A stretch of 64,000 nt of DNA from Diploptera punctata. Taxonomy: Eukaryota > Arthropoda > Insecta > Blattodea > Blaberidae. The notes under the pieces are model-generated. The model was not told where the DNA came from, did no database searches, and saw only the letters and a list, made by a program, of their open reading frames with translations. The number at the start of each line of letters is the position of its first letter. The first letter of the stretch is position 1. Location: assembly GCA_030220185.1 (NCBI GenBank), contig JASPKZ010007288.1:72001-136000 (forward strand), in the 5' to 3' direction. The position numbers and the translations under genes were made by a program. Below, in pieces: positions 9,927 through 21,124 of the stretch.

Positions 9927-11788
9927 ACGGCGTTATGCAACAACCGGCTAAGCGCCATTTTAAAAAATACATTTTGATGCCATCTGTTGAACTGGTTTAT
10001 GAAGTAAGTGTACGTACACTTTTAGCGCCAAGTCTTTAAATACAGCCCTATTGTTAAAGAAAAATATAAACGCCATCAGCACTTTCAGAGATTGCTATGA
10101 AAGGCTATGAAACTAGATCTTATTAAATACTTATCTAAATTTTGCATATGCAGCTTAGCGCCAAATTTACCGGTTCTTATACTGTAGATGCATAAATGAA
10201 TATTGTTTGTTTGGCGCTACAATAAAATAGTGAAGATTGTCAAATCAATGTGACGTTTTAATGTTGTAATGACATCCATACCTCAGAAAATTTTAGAAAT
10301 AGTTTGTACTGACTTCCTTGAAAATGGAAAGGCACCTTCTGTCTCACTGCTGATATGTAAGATTTTTATTTAATACGTGAATCATGTATTTTTGATAAAT
10401 CAAGTCCATATAATCCTAAGTCCACCTCTTTGGTCTCGAGGCAGCGTGCTGCCTAGTCATGCAGCGGGCCCGGGTTCGATCCCCGGTCGGGACAGTTTTT
10501 CTGGGTGAGGTTTTTATCGGGGTATTTACTCACCTCTAAGACAAATGTCAGGAAAACGTTAAGGCCGAAACGGTCCCCGAAATCATATGACCATCATCAT
10601 CATCCTTATCATTATCATTATCATCCTTCACCGGTGTGGAAAGCAACGGGAAGCTACCACACCTACAATTCCCTAGTAAAGCTGCAAGCACAGAATGAAA
10701 ATGCTATGATTGTAGTGAAAGACCTGCCCTCGGGCAGAATTACTATGGAAGGATATACTCCTATTTTATAAACATAAAAGATAAAAAATCAGGCACTGGC
10801 CAATTCACAAATCAATGTAATAGGCGACGGAGTTAAGAGATCCACATTTCTTCAGTTAGTAAAATTTAATCTATTTTTTATGAAATTAAAAGTGTATATT
10901 TTTACTAAATTTGTTATTTGGTAATAATTTTAATGTATATAAATTTCCAATGCGAATAATTCTTTCTAAAATATGAGATAAATATGGTTTGTATTATTTA
11001 CTGCTCTTCCACTTATTTTAAGTATTGTTTACAGTTACGTAAGCATATTATTAGTCAGGTATACGCATAAATATGTAACATGATTCAAAATTAAAATTTA
11101 GTGTGTAAGTTGATTGTTGTGTATCGATAGCTTATTTTCTATGGAATAAAAATTTGAGTTCACAAAATTGTTACAGAATGTTTTTTTTTTCGCTTTCTTT
11201 GTTTTTTATGTAAGCCTACTGTAATTGTATAAATAAATCGGACTTATTAAAGATATATTAATTTAACACATATATTTCATAATGTGATATGTACGAATTA
11301 TTACAAAACAACACAATAGATAAACGCGTATCACTAATAAATGCGTTCTGCATACAATATTATGATACAATATTTTACACAAACTGTATACCTTGACGCT
11401 TGGCTAATTGATACATAAAAATATATTCCACACTAATACGCATTAACAGTGTAAACGACCTCTTGTGGCGCTTAATAGATGGATGCAGAACGAATATGAG
11501 ACCATGATAATTACAACTAAGAGCAATATTGAAATCATCATCATCATCATGAACAAATTCGTTTTAGGCCATGTGGCCTGTACGGAATATTGAAATATTG
11601 ACCGTTAAAAATAAATAAAAATTGTTATACAGTATGATTTATACAATATTATCTACTAAGCGATTATCAGGTCAAAAATAATGAATTTTCTCTCGCTAGA
11701 CTTTAAAATGTAAAAAAAAAAAAAACGTTAAAAGTATTTTTCTCTGAACGTATATAGTGGCGCAATGCCGGTTGTTGCATAACGCCGT
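9927..11788. mobile_element. Element bounded by a perfect 22-bp inverted repeat
   Basis: ACGGCGTTATGCAACAACCG plus GC at 9927-9948 recurs as an exact reverse complement at 11767-11788, and similarity weakens but continues inward to GCGCCA. Short GCGCCA/GCGCTA motifs recur at about 9952, 10023, 10157 and 10211, resembling sub-terminal transposase sites. The 1.86-kb interior has no transposase frame and contains a SINE (10432-10765). No clear target duplication is visible. I cannot place it in a superfamily. Confidence 0.45.
10432..10765 (+). mobile_element. SINE family 1, copy S1
   Basis: The 5' part has a pol III B-box-like GGGTTCGATCCCC at 10472-10484 after a GTCTCGAGGCAGCGTGCTGC head. It is followed by a conserved body with a CATCATCATC-rich stretch, a GTGTGGAAAGCAACGGGAAG block, CCCTCGGGCAGAATTACTAT, and a short GGATA-like tail. 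The same unit is at 20785-21118 and 61268-61590 on the minus strand. An 88-codon frame through it is an artefact of the repeat. Confidence 0.75.
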
Positions 11789-11789
11789 T

Positions 11790-12717
11790 CATTTAATGAA
11801 CTGATATATTTAATTAAATTAATATTACAGGTTTCTATCAGAATATTTTACTTGATTGAAGGCTTCATTAGTATTCATCATGAAAAATGATCGCCAATTT
11901 AAAAGATAAACGAAATTGCAATCAAATGTACAAATGGGCTTTAATTTACACTAACACAAAAACACAAAATACTGTGCTGTCACATTAGGAGACGAGCTGC
12001 AGGCAATTTTTATTCATATCCCGCATACGAGTGATAGATTTATTTCCCCAACCGACTCTAATCAATCCATCTGTCATGTTCCACTAGCAGCTTGTTCACG
12101 CAATCGCCAAGATTTAAACATAAACATATTTTGCGTTACCGCTCTATTCATAACTGAAAGGCTAGATTACAAACGTAATATTGAAATGAATGTACTCGTG
12201 TAACATGTTCGCATGCAATAGATAAAAATATTACAACTGAAGAGACAAATATTTGTCTAAACCGGGATTTCAAACCAGCTTTACGGGCAAGAGCCAATTG
12301 TGCTACTTAGGCAAACCACGAGCAGACACAAATATTTCTCCAAATAAAATTCCCATGTAGACCTACCTCCTCCTCTAAGTGAACTTCACATTAAGAAGGC
12401 ATTTTATTTGAAATTTATTCTGTGCATAAAAATATATTTTTAGTAGAAGCGACCATGTTATAATATCAAAGAAGATCACTAATAAGGGTATACGGGAACT
12501 TTAAAGAGAGAAAGATTTGTGTCTGTTCCTGAAATGCCTAAGTATCACAATTATTTCATGCAACTGAGCATGAAGAAGTAGATCTTGGGTTAAAATCCCG
12601 GTTTGTTTAGACTTTTTGTCATTAGGTGTACTAAAAACTAGATTAAATCGGATTTATTATCGTATCCTCATGAGCTTCTACGCCTATTTAAATACACGTT
12701 TAATAAATTGGTTTCAC

Positions 12718-12720
<3 letters not shown>
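11790..12720. other. AT-rich DNA, no feature recognised
   Basis: No gene or repeat family is recognised in this stretch. Confidence 0.5.

Positions 12721-12755
<35 letters not shown>
12721..12755. repeat. (ATT)n microsatellite
   Basis: About eleven uninterrupted ATT units. Confidence 0.9.
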
Positions 12756-12756
<1 letters not shown>

Positions 12757-12846
12757 TATTTAGCAGGTTTAACTATGCTTCACGTAATCTTCCTTTGCCC
12801 AGTTATTTTTCTGTAATTCCCCTGCATATCTATATCGTTTAAAGTA

Positions 12847-14123
12847 ACTGAGGGTGTTATGACCCACTTAACGTTTGAGAATTTTTGCAGCCGCCATTTT
12901 GGCCCGAATGTGTTTGGTTTTCTTTGTATTATATTCTTGTATATGTTTACTTTCTTACAAAAAAAGCAATTATTTTACCTGCATGTTAAATTTTCTAAAC
13001 TAGTCGTTTCCCTAAAGCTTACCTTTGGGCCATAACACCAACATATGTATGTGATATGGCCCACTTCTCTTTCCATTTAAAACACTGGTTAAATATTGCT
13101 CAGGAATAAAATTAATATGTAAGAAAAGCAGTGTAATTTACAATATGAATAAGAACAGGTTACGACAGTATATTAATGATTAACTCAAAAATATATGTCT
13201 AATTATGGGAAACAAAGATTCATTCCCAAATGGGGCAAAGGAAAGGTTCGTGATCTTCTTTGGACAGCCCCACGCATTCCTCATGAACATAATTATTACA
13301 CATTATACACAGTCTCCTGTCCTTAACCTGGTCTTTTTGCAAACTGAGCAGTACTGTCTGAGAGTTTGGAATGGTAGATTTTTTGGGATTTCCTTTAGCC
13401 TGCGTTATTTCAGCTCTTTGGCATTTATTCGTCTTGCTAATGTTGTTGATCTTAGCTGTTATTTTCTTGGTGTTGCTCTCAGAAAGCAATTGTTTCCTCA
13501 AATGTACCCCATGCGAGTTGATCGCTGGTTTTCTGTTAGTAATTGTATTCTTCACCCTCTTAGGTGCGGGGAAGAAGTCACTAAATTATCTCTGCCCTGA
13601 AAAATTTCTTGATCCATTTCCCGGCGACTTATATTTAGATTTAGCATTCACATTGGTAGGCAAATCTGTTTAATATTGCAGTTATTTTGATCTATTATAA
13701 ATGTGTTGGTGATGTGGCCCATCAGGCAATGCCTGGGCCATAACAACGAACTGAGTAGTTTTAAAAACAATACGTGATAACCACCTCCATTTTTACTTTA
13801 CACAACAAATTACTCCATTGTTAGATTGTATGTTACTAAGTGATACAATATCAACAATCAAATCAATTTAAAATGGTGATTAGATATGAAAATATATATC
13901 ACATACCAGGAGCAAATATGACAACCGAGATTCTAGCTTCGCGTTCATGTACCAAATGGCGGCTTCCGGTCAAAACTACTTGGACTAACTTTCCTCCATT
14001 CATCCTAATCGACTTTTCAGAACGTCCTCACGTTCCGTCCACTTCCATCTACTGGCTGCTTCGTGTAATTCGTTCACATTAAACAATGGGCCATAACACC
14101 AACCGGGCCGTAACACCCTCAAG
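12847..14123 (-). mobile_element. Pogo/Tigger-like DNA transposon relic
   Basis: The left end, TA|ACTGAGGGTGTTATGACCCA, and the right end, GGGCCGTAACACCCTCAAG|TA, form imperfect terminal inverted repeats flanked by TA. The motif GGCCATAACACC, or its complement, recurs inside at about 13028, 13714, 13734 and 14088, as sub-terminal sites do. The minus strand carries the end of a transposase-like frame (13220-13555). At 1.28 kb it is too short to encode a complete pogo transposase, so it is internally deleted. Confidence 0.6.
13220..13555 (-). pseudogene. C-terminal fragment of a pogo-like transposase with a PHD-like zinc finger
   Basis: This 111-codon frame is lysine- and asparagine-rich for about 80 residues. 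It then ends in LCIMCNNYVHEECVG followed by FLCPIWE. The spacing C-x2-C-x4-H-x2-C and later C resembles the PHD-like finger found at the C terminus of many insect pogo/Jerky-type DDE proteins. The final cysteine pair is incomplete (CPIW instead of C-x2-C). No DDE catalytic region remains upstream within the element. Inverted repeats surround it. I infer a decayed transposase tail. A domesticated gene is unlikely because the frame is short and isolated. Confidence 0.45.
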
Positions 14124-14129
14124 TATCTT

Positions 14130-14275
14130 ATTTCTTTTTCCCCTCACGCTGTTCAAAACTTCATCAATCTATGCAATTTTAGGCCGTCCATTTCTCCTAC
14201 CAGGTAGCATCGAATCTAGTATTCTTTTTGGAAATCTGCCTTCCGTTATTCTTTTTACATAAACTTGCAATTGTA
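14130..14275 (-). pseudogene. LINE C-terminal fragment
   Basis: The minus strand translates with one stop to VKRITEGRFPKRILDSMLPG followed by RRNGRPKIA and IDEV. This matches the basic RR-x-GRP-x(4)-DEV pattern common at the C-terminal end of RTE/CR1-type LINE polyproteins. It is too short to assign further. Confidence 0.4.
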
Positions 14276-14424
14276 TATTTTTTGTGAAATGTATAATTGA
14301 AATTTAAACGTTCATATATACATTTGGATATCCAGTAGTAGGAAAATAGGAAAATGGAAATATGATTGCAAATTCTAGGAGTATATGAATTAGATGGAAG
14401 AGTTACTTTAATCAACTACTAAAT

Positions 14425-16018
14425 GTACATACAGAACAGGATATTGAAGAGGATAATTTGCAGTGAGCAGAAATGCTAAACCAAGTGCATTGGAGGTTGA
14501 AATGGCGATAGAAAAATTGAAGATTTATAAAGCATCAAGTGGATGGGATCCCGGCAGAACTGATAAAATAGGGGGCGAAAATTTATGGACAAGATACGTC
14601 GGTTCCTTAGTATGATTTGAGAAAAAGAACTTCTTACAAATTAATGGAAAGAATCGATTGTCTTACCAATCTATAAGAAAGGAGATACAACTGATTGCAA
14701 CAACTACATGAGCATCTCATTACTCTAAACTTCGTAGGAAATCCTAACAAATATATTAGTAAGTAGACTTACTCCCTATATTGATGACATCCTAGGAGAT
14801 CATCAATGTGGTTGTTGAAGAAACAGGTCGACAACAGATCAAATGTTTAGCATAAGAGCGATTTTAGAGAAGAAATGGGAATATATTGGTACTATACATC
14901 AACTGCATGTAGACTCCAAAAATAAACATGATTCAGTTAAGAAGGAGAAGTTATATAGTAACCTTCTGGACTTCGGAATTCCTTAAAAAATTAGACTTGC
15001 ACGAATGAATCTAAATGGAACAAAGATGGGGTGTGTGTAGACCAACAGTTTTCGAATACTTTTGAAATCCACAATGGGTTAAAACAATGAGATGTACTAT
15101 ACTATAACACGGGGACAGAGGGCACCTAACTAGCTCATGGCATCGAGTAAGCTCTCTTACCAATAGGTAAATATGACGGACATAGAGATTATAGCGTAAC
15201 AAAAAGTTCCTCAGTGTGACTTAACATGATATATCGCTTAACAAGAGAGAACTAAAATATAAATAGCTAGATATAGTATATTCGTGGCTGGGTTCAAAAT
15301 GTTCACGGAGGTGTTTATTACTTTAACTTGGGTAATAATAGGCACAAATAATCAAACTCGATAAATAATCTGATCTGGGTTAATAAATGTCCTATAATCA
15401 TGAGTCTTGACGGGGACACTTAAGTATAGACTCAGCTATTGGTAGACTGACGTTCAAGTAATCTGCTACATAAATAAAAACCCAGCATGTAAAATGAATA
15501 GATATATTTAAATAAATATGTATAAGTGATCCAATAATAATTTAAATACATAATTGACTTCTTCTTTACAAATATAAAGTGAAATCATAATTAACAAATG
15601 ATATAATGATAATAATAAACAGTTCATACCAACTACATTTAATCCATACACCATTTTCTCCTAAATAAAGCTTAGTTCCTCCAATGCTAATTCCTCGTTC
15701 CAGGAAGGCGGAGGAAACCATAAAAAGGCGATATACGCCAAAACGTAATTCTAATCCAGAAGGGAAGACTGTCGGTCGGTTAGACGCTGCTTACTGAGGG
15801 ATCAAAGAGGTGCATGAAAACTTCTTTTGGGAAGACCAAAGGGAAAACACCCAATTTGTAGACCAACGGACGAGGTGGGAGAATAACATGATCCAAGATT
15901 TCAGGGAAGTAGATTATACAAGAAATGATTGGTAAATATTAGCTCAGGATAGGGATGTATGGATAGCTTATGTCCGTGTGCCATGGCCCTACGGGTTCGA
16001 CAGAGCCATTAAGTTAGT
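14425..16018 (+). mobile_element. LINE-A copy, 5'-truncated and broken
   Basis: From 14425 the sequence follows LINE-A: connector and RT N-terminal region, the block around DDIxGDHQCG (about 14780-14815), and the FKxxYD region near 14910-14935. Many stops and frameshifts interrupt it. Similarity fades after about 15080, and 15090-15690 holds unassigned DNA, perhaps a replacement or insertion. From about 15700 to 16018 the LINE-A 3' end resumes, ending in GCCATTAAGTTAGTTAGTAG. LINE-B starts immediately after, at 16021. Confidence 0.6.
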
Positions 16019-16020
16019 TA

Positions 16021-18528
16021 GTAGTAGGAAAGTTTGGAGAAAACATTTTAAATGACAATGGAGAAAGGTTAATTGAATTATGTAGACAATCATCTTTAAA
16101 AATATGGAATGGCTTTTTCAATCATAAATATATTCATAAATACACGAGAGAAAGTCCAACACTATATCCAAAATACATTATCGATTATACAATTACAACA
16201 AAATTAAAAAGTTAAAATACAAGATGTCAGATCTTATAGAAGAACAAATTGGCAGACAGATCATAAATTAGTAATTGGAAAATTTGTACTTCCTTCTACA
16301 TATAAATAAAACAGAAAAAAAGAAAATGTTATGACAGAAACAGAAAGAAAATATAATGTAGCAAACCTACAAAACAAAAGTGTAAAGCGTTTATATCAAC
16401 TAAGATTGAATAAAAAAATAATACAAAGGGAACTCAGAGATAGAGAAGAGAGGTATTAGTACCTAAAAAGGTGCGTTCATGAAGCTATGAAGCATTGGGT
16501 GAGAAAGACAATAGAGGAAGGACAGCACTGTTTTGGAACGGAAATAGAGATAAAAATACGGAATATGAAACAGTTATTTTTAAGATGCCTTAGAACAAAG
16601 AATCAGAATGACAAAATACAATATCAAAAAGCACAAGCAAAATTGAGAATATTGGTTACTAAACACAGAAACGAGATTTAGGATAAGAAATGTATAGAAA
16701 TACAAACATATTTAGGAAGCATGGAGAATTCTGAATCGTGGATATTTATAAATAGTATACGTTCATCTAACAGAAATAAGAATCTTCTCAATCTAACAGG
16801 GACATACGAATGGGAAGAATGTTACAAAAACTTTTAGTAGAAGACCGAAAATAATTTTTGGGACAAAATGACGATTTATCATAGATTAAAACAGGAAACA
16901 TAATCGAGATTGATAAAAATACTGTAAAAAAAAGAAAATTATGGGAATGAAGAATGGTATAAATTCCGGTGAAGGAAATATTGCTAAAGAATTGACTAAA
17001 AGTGGCAGCCAGAAGTTATGGGAAATTATCACTGTATTGTTTAATAAATGATAAATGGCGAAGAAATGCCAGAAGAGTGGAAATATGTTATTGTAACATC
17101 GATACATAAAAAGGGAGACAAGAGAAATTGTGAAAATTATAGAGGCATATCAGTAACAAGTAGATTAGGTAGAACTTATAGTCGTATACTATTTAAATGG
17201 TTCAGCTAGTTTACCAAGATAAATAAATGGAAGAGCAATCTGGTTTTTGAAGTGGTAGATCATGCACGGATAATATATTATGCATAACGCAAGTGATTCA
17301 CAAAAAAAGAGCTACTAACCGAGATTTACATTTATGTTTTATCGATTTATTTAAAGCAAATGATAGTATTCCTCAAAATAATGTTATGGAGGAGAATTTA
17401 GACAATTCATAATCTGGAAATAAAAGATTAATAGTAACTATTAAACTCGTCCGTACACATTTTTAATTTGAAAAATATAAATTTTGAAAGCCAATCACCG
17501 AGGAATTTAATGTTACAAAATATTTAATGCAGGGTTACTGTTACCTTCAACTCGATTACCAATTTATATTGACAGAGTAGTAAGAGGGAATGAAGAAAAA
17601 TACGTCAAAAATGGCATACTCATCTCAAAATAATCATTGTTATATCACTCCTTCGGATCAGAATTTATACTTTTCTTTTTTTTTTTGTTTTCCCTTTTCG
17701 TTTTTTTTTTTGTTTCTTTCTTTCTTTGGTATTAATAGCACACGATCATGAGTACATAGAACACTAGGAAATAATACTAAAAGACGCCTATGAAAACTGC
17801 GGGACCTTATATAATTAGCCACGAAAAACTACAATATCTGTGCTACTAGGACGAAGAAAGGCCGAAAATATATATTTCAAAAATGAAGGAGAACTACAAA
17901 ACCTAATATTGACTGCACTTCTTTCGACAAAACATTAGACCAATCAGGCGATTACCACAGTGGGAAATTAAAAATAGCCAATCGCAACAAAACAGTAAAA
18001 GCTTTCAACTTTGTTTGGTGGAGAAAAATTACAATCCACAACACCCAGATCGCATAAAAGTTAATAAACAATACACCTAAAAGCATAGGTCAGAGTAATA
18101 TGAAGTTTGGCAAATGCCTACTAGGGAAATTAAAATACACTTTAAGTACAGAAATCGATGTTTTATGATCAGTTGGAAAATCTAGGACAGGATTGTAGAT
18201 ACGAAATAAGAGAAATTATGGGTGTACACAACTGGAGCCAGACATTAAAGAGCTATGCTATTAAGCGTACATTATATTAATTTGGTAAGGACATATAAAA
18301 CAGATTGCCCAGCGCAAAGCTTGCCTACAACGTATTGTGAAATGTATCCCCAATGGAAAGGAAACCCAAAGAAAAACCTTGATAGAACGTGTGCCAAGTA
18401 GCTATTATTATCAGAGGATTGGAGTAAGATCGTGGCGATGGCAAACGAGAGAAAGGAGAGAAATGAGTTTTGTTTCGCGCAGACGACCCCCCTAAGGACA
18501 TCATGATACCGGATGATGGTGATGACTA
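16021..18528 (+). mobile_element. LINE-B copy, 5'-truncated
   Basis: This copy is a reference for the interrupted LINE-B in the 43.7-55.9-kb nest. It begins inside the endonuclease region (GERLIEL, then HKYIHKYTRESPTLYPKYII, IDYTI). It continues through NIAKELTKSGSQKLWEIITV, EEMPEEWK, NYRGISVTS, and a C-terminal WYGHIKQI block near 18270. It ends in ATGATACCGGATGATGGTGATGAC, the ATGATGATG-type tail. Stops and frameshifts are frequent, and a T-rich low-complexity block sits at 17665-17725. It contains the uninterrupted sites GAATTATGTAGACAATCATC (16075-16094) and the GCTTTCAACTTTG region (18001) that are split by hAT insertions in the other copy. Confidence 0.7.
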
Positions 18529-18594
18529 AGGGAGGATTAAATATATAGATTATTTGAGAATAAAGTTAACAGGATAATATTTTAATCAAATAGA

Positions 18595-18680
18595 AACGAA
18601 CAGACGGGTGAATGGAGAAGTTTACATAACAGCGAGCAACATTCTGGGCATTAAAATTATCATCATCATCATCATCGTAT
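18595..18680 (+). repeat. LINE-A scrap and (ATC)n
   Basis: ACAGACGGGTGAATGGAGAA matches the LINE-A 3' region (GACAGGTGAATGGA near 23706). A short (ATC)6 run follows at 18658-18676. Confidence 0.4.
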
Positions 18681-18768
18681 ATAGGATTTTTAAAAAATCC
18701 TTATACAACCTTTGACAGTTTCTAGAGGAGGTAAAGCAAAACTCGTGAGTTATGTGAAAGAATTTTGA

Positions 18769-19632
18769 CAGGTTCTCCGTTTCCCCGCTATGGGTCCTTG
18801 AAGGGTTTTGTGCCGGACTTGACTTAGGCATACATTCACTGTAGTTTTAACTTCTTTCGTATGCAACACGGTAACATTGCAGTGTTGTTTTGACTCATTC
18901 GTATAAACATGTTGAAATTGGAAGGTAAGTTTTCATCACTGTCAGTAATGCTTCCGTCCCTGGATAAACACTTATAGTAATTATTATCAATATGTTATGT
19001 TGTGTTTACATTTAAAAAAATTATGGTAGTGATGTCTATTGGACCATGGCAGATTACAAAATACAGGAATATTGTTCACGATCATATGATGGGCAGTATC
19101 TTCTCGTTAGCCGAATCGCTGGGGGAAATTACTTTATTTTTCTTCGTGGCGTACTACCGGAACTGTTGGAGAATGTCTCGTTACCATTCAGAAAACGATA
19201 GTGGTTCCACCATGAAGGGGCCCCACAACACTTTGGCCATGATGTAAAATAATATCTAGACAATGCTTTCCCCAATCGTAGGATAGGGAGGAGAGGGCCT
19301 GTACAATGGTCACCATGTTCTCCCGATCTCACTCCATTGGATTTCTTATTGTGAGGAGAGATGAAACTTATAGCGCAAAATACACCGAAAGACTTTCCAA
19401 AAGTTCGGGTTTTCCGAATGGCTGAATTTACAGCAATTATTTGTGAGAAACCTGATTTTTATCGAATGTGTGAGACAGTCATTTGATCGCAGACGCCAGC
19501 TGTGCATTAATGTAAACCGACGACATTTTCAACAACATCTGTTAAACATTAATCACGCGCCAGGCTCAATACAGTCAAATAATCCGGCGTCTAACCGTTC
19601 AAGTGCCCCTAGCGGGGAAACGGAGAATATAT
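18769..19632 (+). mobile_element. Mariner-like DNA transposon relic with ~50-bp inverted ends
   Basis: The left end (18769-18822), read on the minus strand, gives a CCTTCAAGGACCC...TAGCGGGGAAACGGAGAA sequence. It matches the right end (19576-19628: CGTTCAAGTGCCCCTAGCGG, then GGAAACGGAGAA) over about 50 bp with few changes. Inside is a decayed DDE transposase reading on + (19030-19545). At about 860 bp it is deleted relative to a 1.3-kb autonomous element. Confidence 0.6.
19030..19545 (+). pseudogene. Decayed DDE (mariner/IS630-type) transposase
   Basis: Across several frames the sequence gives the recognisable blocks WFHHEGAPQHFGHDVK (19201-19246), YLDNAFPNRRIGRRGPVQW (19254-19310), SPDLTPLDFLL (19322-19350) and a C-terminal VRQSFDRRRQLCINVN block. 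These are the HDGAPxH...PVxWPxRSPDLTPLDFxLWG signature of insect DDE_3-type transposases, including the second catalytic aspartate (SPDLTPLD). Stops and frameshifts separate the blocks, and the N-terminal DNA-binding part is absent. It sits inside the inverted repeats of its own element. Confidence 0.6.
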
Positions 19633-19639
19633 TTTTTTC

Positions 19640-20780
19640 ATTAACAAAAGTTAGTTGGTTTTATTTATGATGTGCCCGTGGATATAATTAATACTAACAT
19701 GCTTAAGTGGTTTCAAACAACGGTCGCAGTTTACTAATCCTTGCCCGGGCTCATGAGAGGCAAAGTTTTGATCCATTTTTTCTGAGCTGTTTAACCAACA
19801 TATATGCAATAAACATGGAAACCTAAAGGTATTTAAGTTATTTAAAAACAGTATTTGATTCCTAATCAAAATACAATCATGCGAACAAGAAAGGGAAGGG
19901 ACCTAGATAGATATGAGAGAGCCTTACATAATAGAGGAATTTTACTGATCTATACAGCAATTTAATAGAAAATGTATACAACAAATAGGCAACTTTAACT
20001 AAAAATGGTCGTTAATATGCATAGAGCAAGCCATATAGATGAAATAATAACATTGATAGAAATAAACTGAATATCCTTGACCATGTATATAAATTAGAAG
20101 AACATTGAACAATATTAACTATGGAAAATTATATGAATTAGTCGTCCATAATTTCTACCCTCTTTAGAAATTATATATTGATAATAATAATGATCAACCA
20201 AACGTACAATCGCACAAAGTCCAGCCAAAGGTTAGGTTCCATAACCGGATTCCCTACCTGGGCTTTACGGACCTGCAAATAAAGCTCTGACCGAGCTCCA
20301 GACGACTACTCTTTCCTAGACTTCGTGAATTTTAGTTCCGGAGAAGAGAGGAAATTGCGCCTCGCAATATCCACGGCACAGGAGAGAGTGGATAAAAATG
20401 AAAGGAATGGAACTGTTCTCGAATCTTACAACAAGACAATGAAGAGATGACGTAGATTAGCAAATCCAAACATGTACTTTCGGTACGAAGTGATTTGTTT
20501 TATCTCCTCTACAAACTCTCAATGTTTATATTTGGATCTTTACAGCCTGTATATTCAGTATGAATGTATGTTTGATTGGTATGTTTTGTCCCCATGTTGT
20601 GAACGCTCAGAAGAGACCTTGACATTGAAATCACTCATTCAGATTGGTTCCCGTCCTCCATATCCTTGTGTGGTCAAAGAAGTACGTGTGTGATGATCTG
20701 TTTAAAATCCCAGGTCGTTTGACGGGCCCGGGTGGCATGTGAAATAAAAAGGTACCAAAAATCTGAGTGGTTAAAGAATA
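19640..20780. other. Unassigned DNA
   Basis: AT-rich with one GC-richer block at 20220-20410. No coding or repeat family is recognised. Confidence 0.45.
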
Positions 20781-20784
20781 TATA

Positions 20785-21118
20785 TCCATTCATAGTAATT
20801 CTGCCCGAGGGCAGGTCTTTCGCTGCAATAATAGCACTTTCATACTATGCTTTGCACCTTTACTAGGGATTTATACGTGTGGTAGCTTCCCGTCGCTTTC
20901 CACATCGGTGATGGATGATGATAATGATAAGGGTGATGATGATGATGATGGCCGGATGATTTTCGGGGACCATTTGGGCCCTACGCTTACTTACATTTGT
21001 CTTACAAGTGAGGAAAAACCGCGAAAAAAAAACCTCACCCGGGAGCCTGCTCCGACCGGGAATCGAACCCGGGCCCGCTGCGTGACAAGGCAGCACGCTA
21101 CCTCGAGACAACAGGGGT
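20785..21118 (-). mobile_element. SINE family 1, copy S2
   Basis: Reverse-strand copy of S1. The B-box-like GGGTTCGATTCCC complement lies at about 21058-21070. The body includes the GATGATGATG block and ends at GAATTACTATGAATGGATAT. A 122-codon frame across it is not a gene. A TATATATA-rich flank on both sides prevents a clear target-duplication call. Confidence 0.75.
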
Positions 21119-21124
21119 GGACTA

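Noticed and set aside
10472..10484. B-box-like sequence as a tRNA gene
   Set aside because: No cloverleaf can be drawn, and the unit is repeated three times with the same SINE body.
13205..13600. 131-codon plus-strand frame
   Set aside because: Antisense of the pogo-like fragment, whose zinc finger is on the minus strand.
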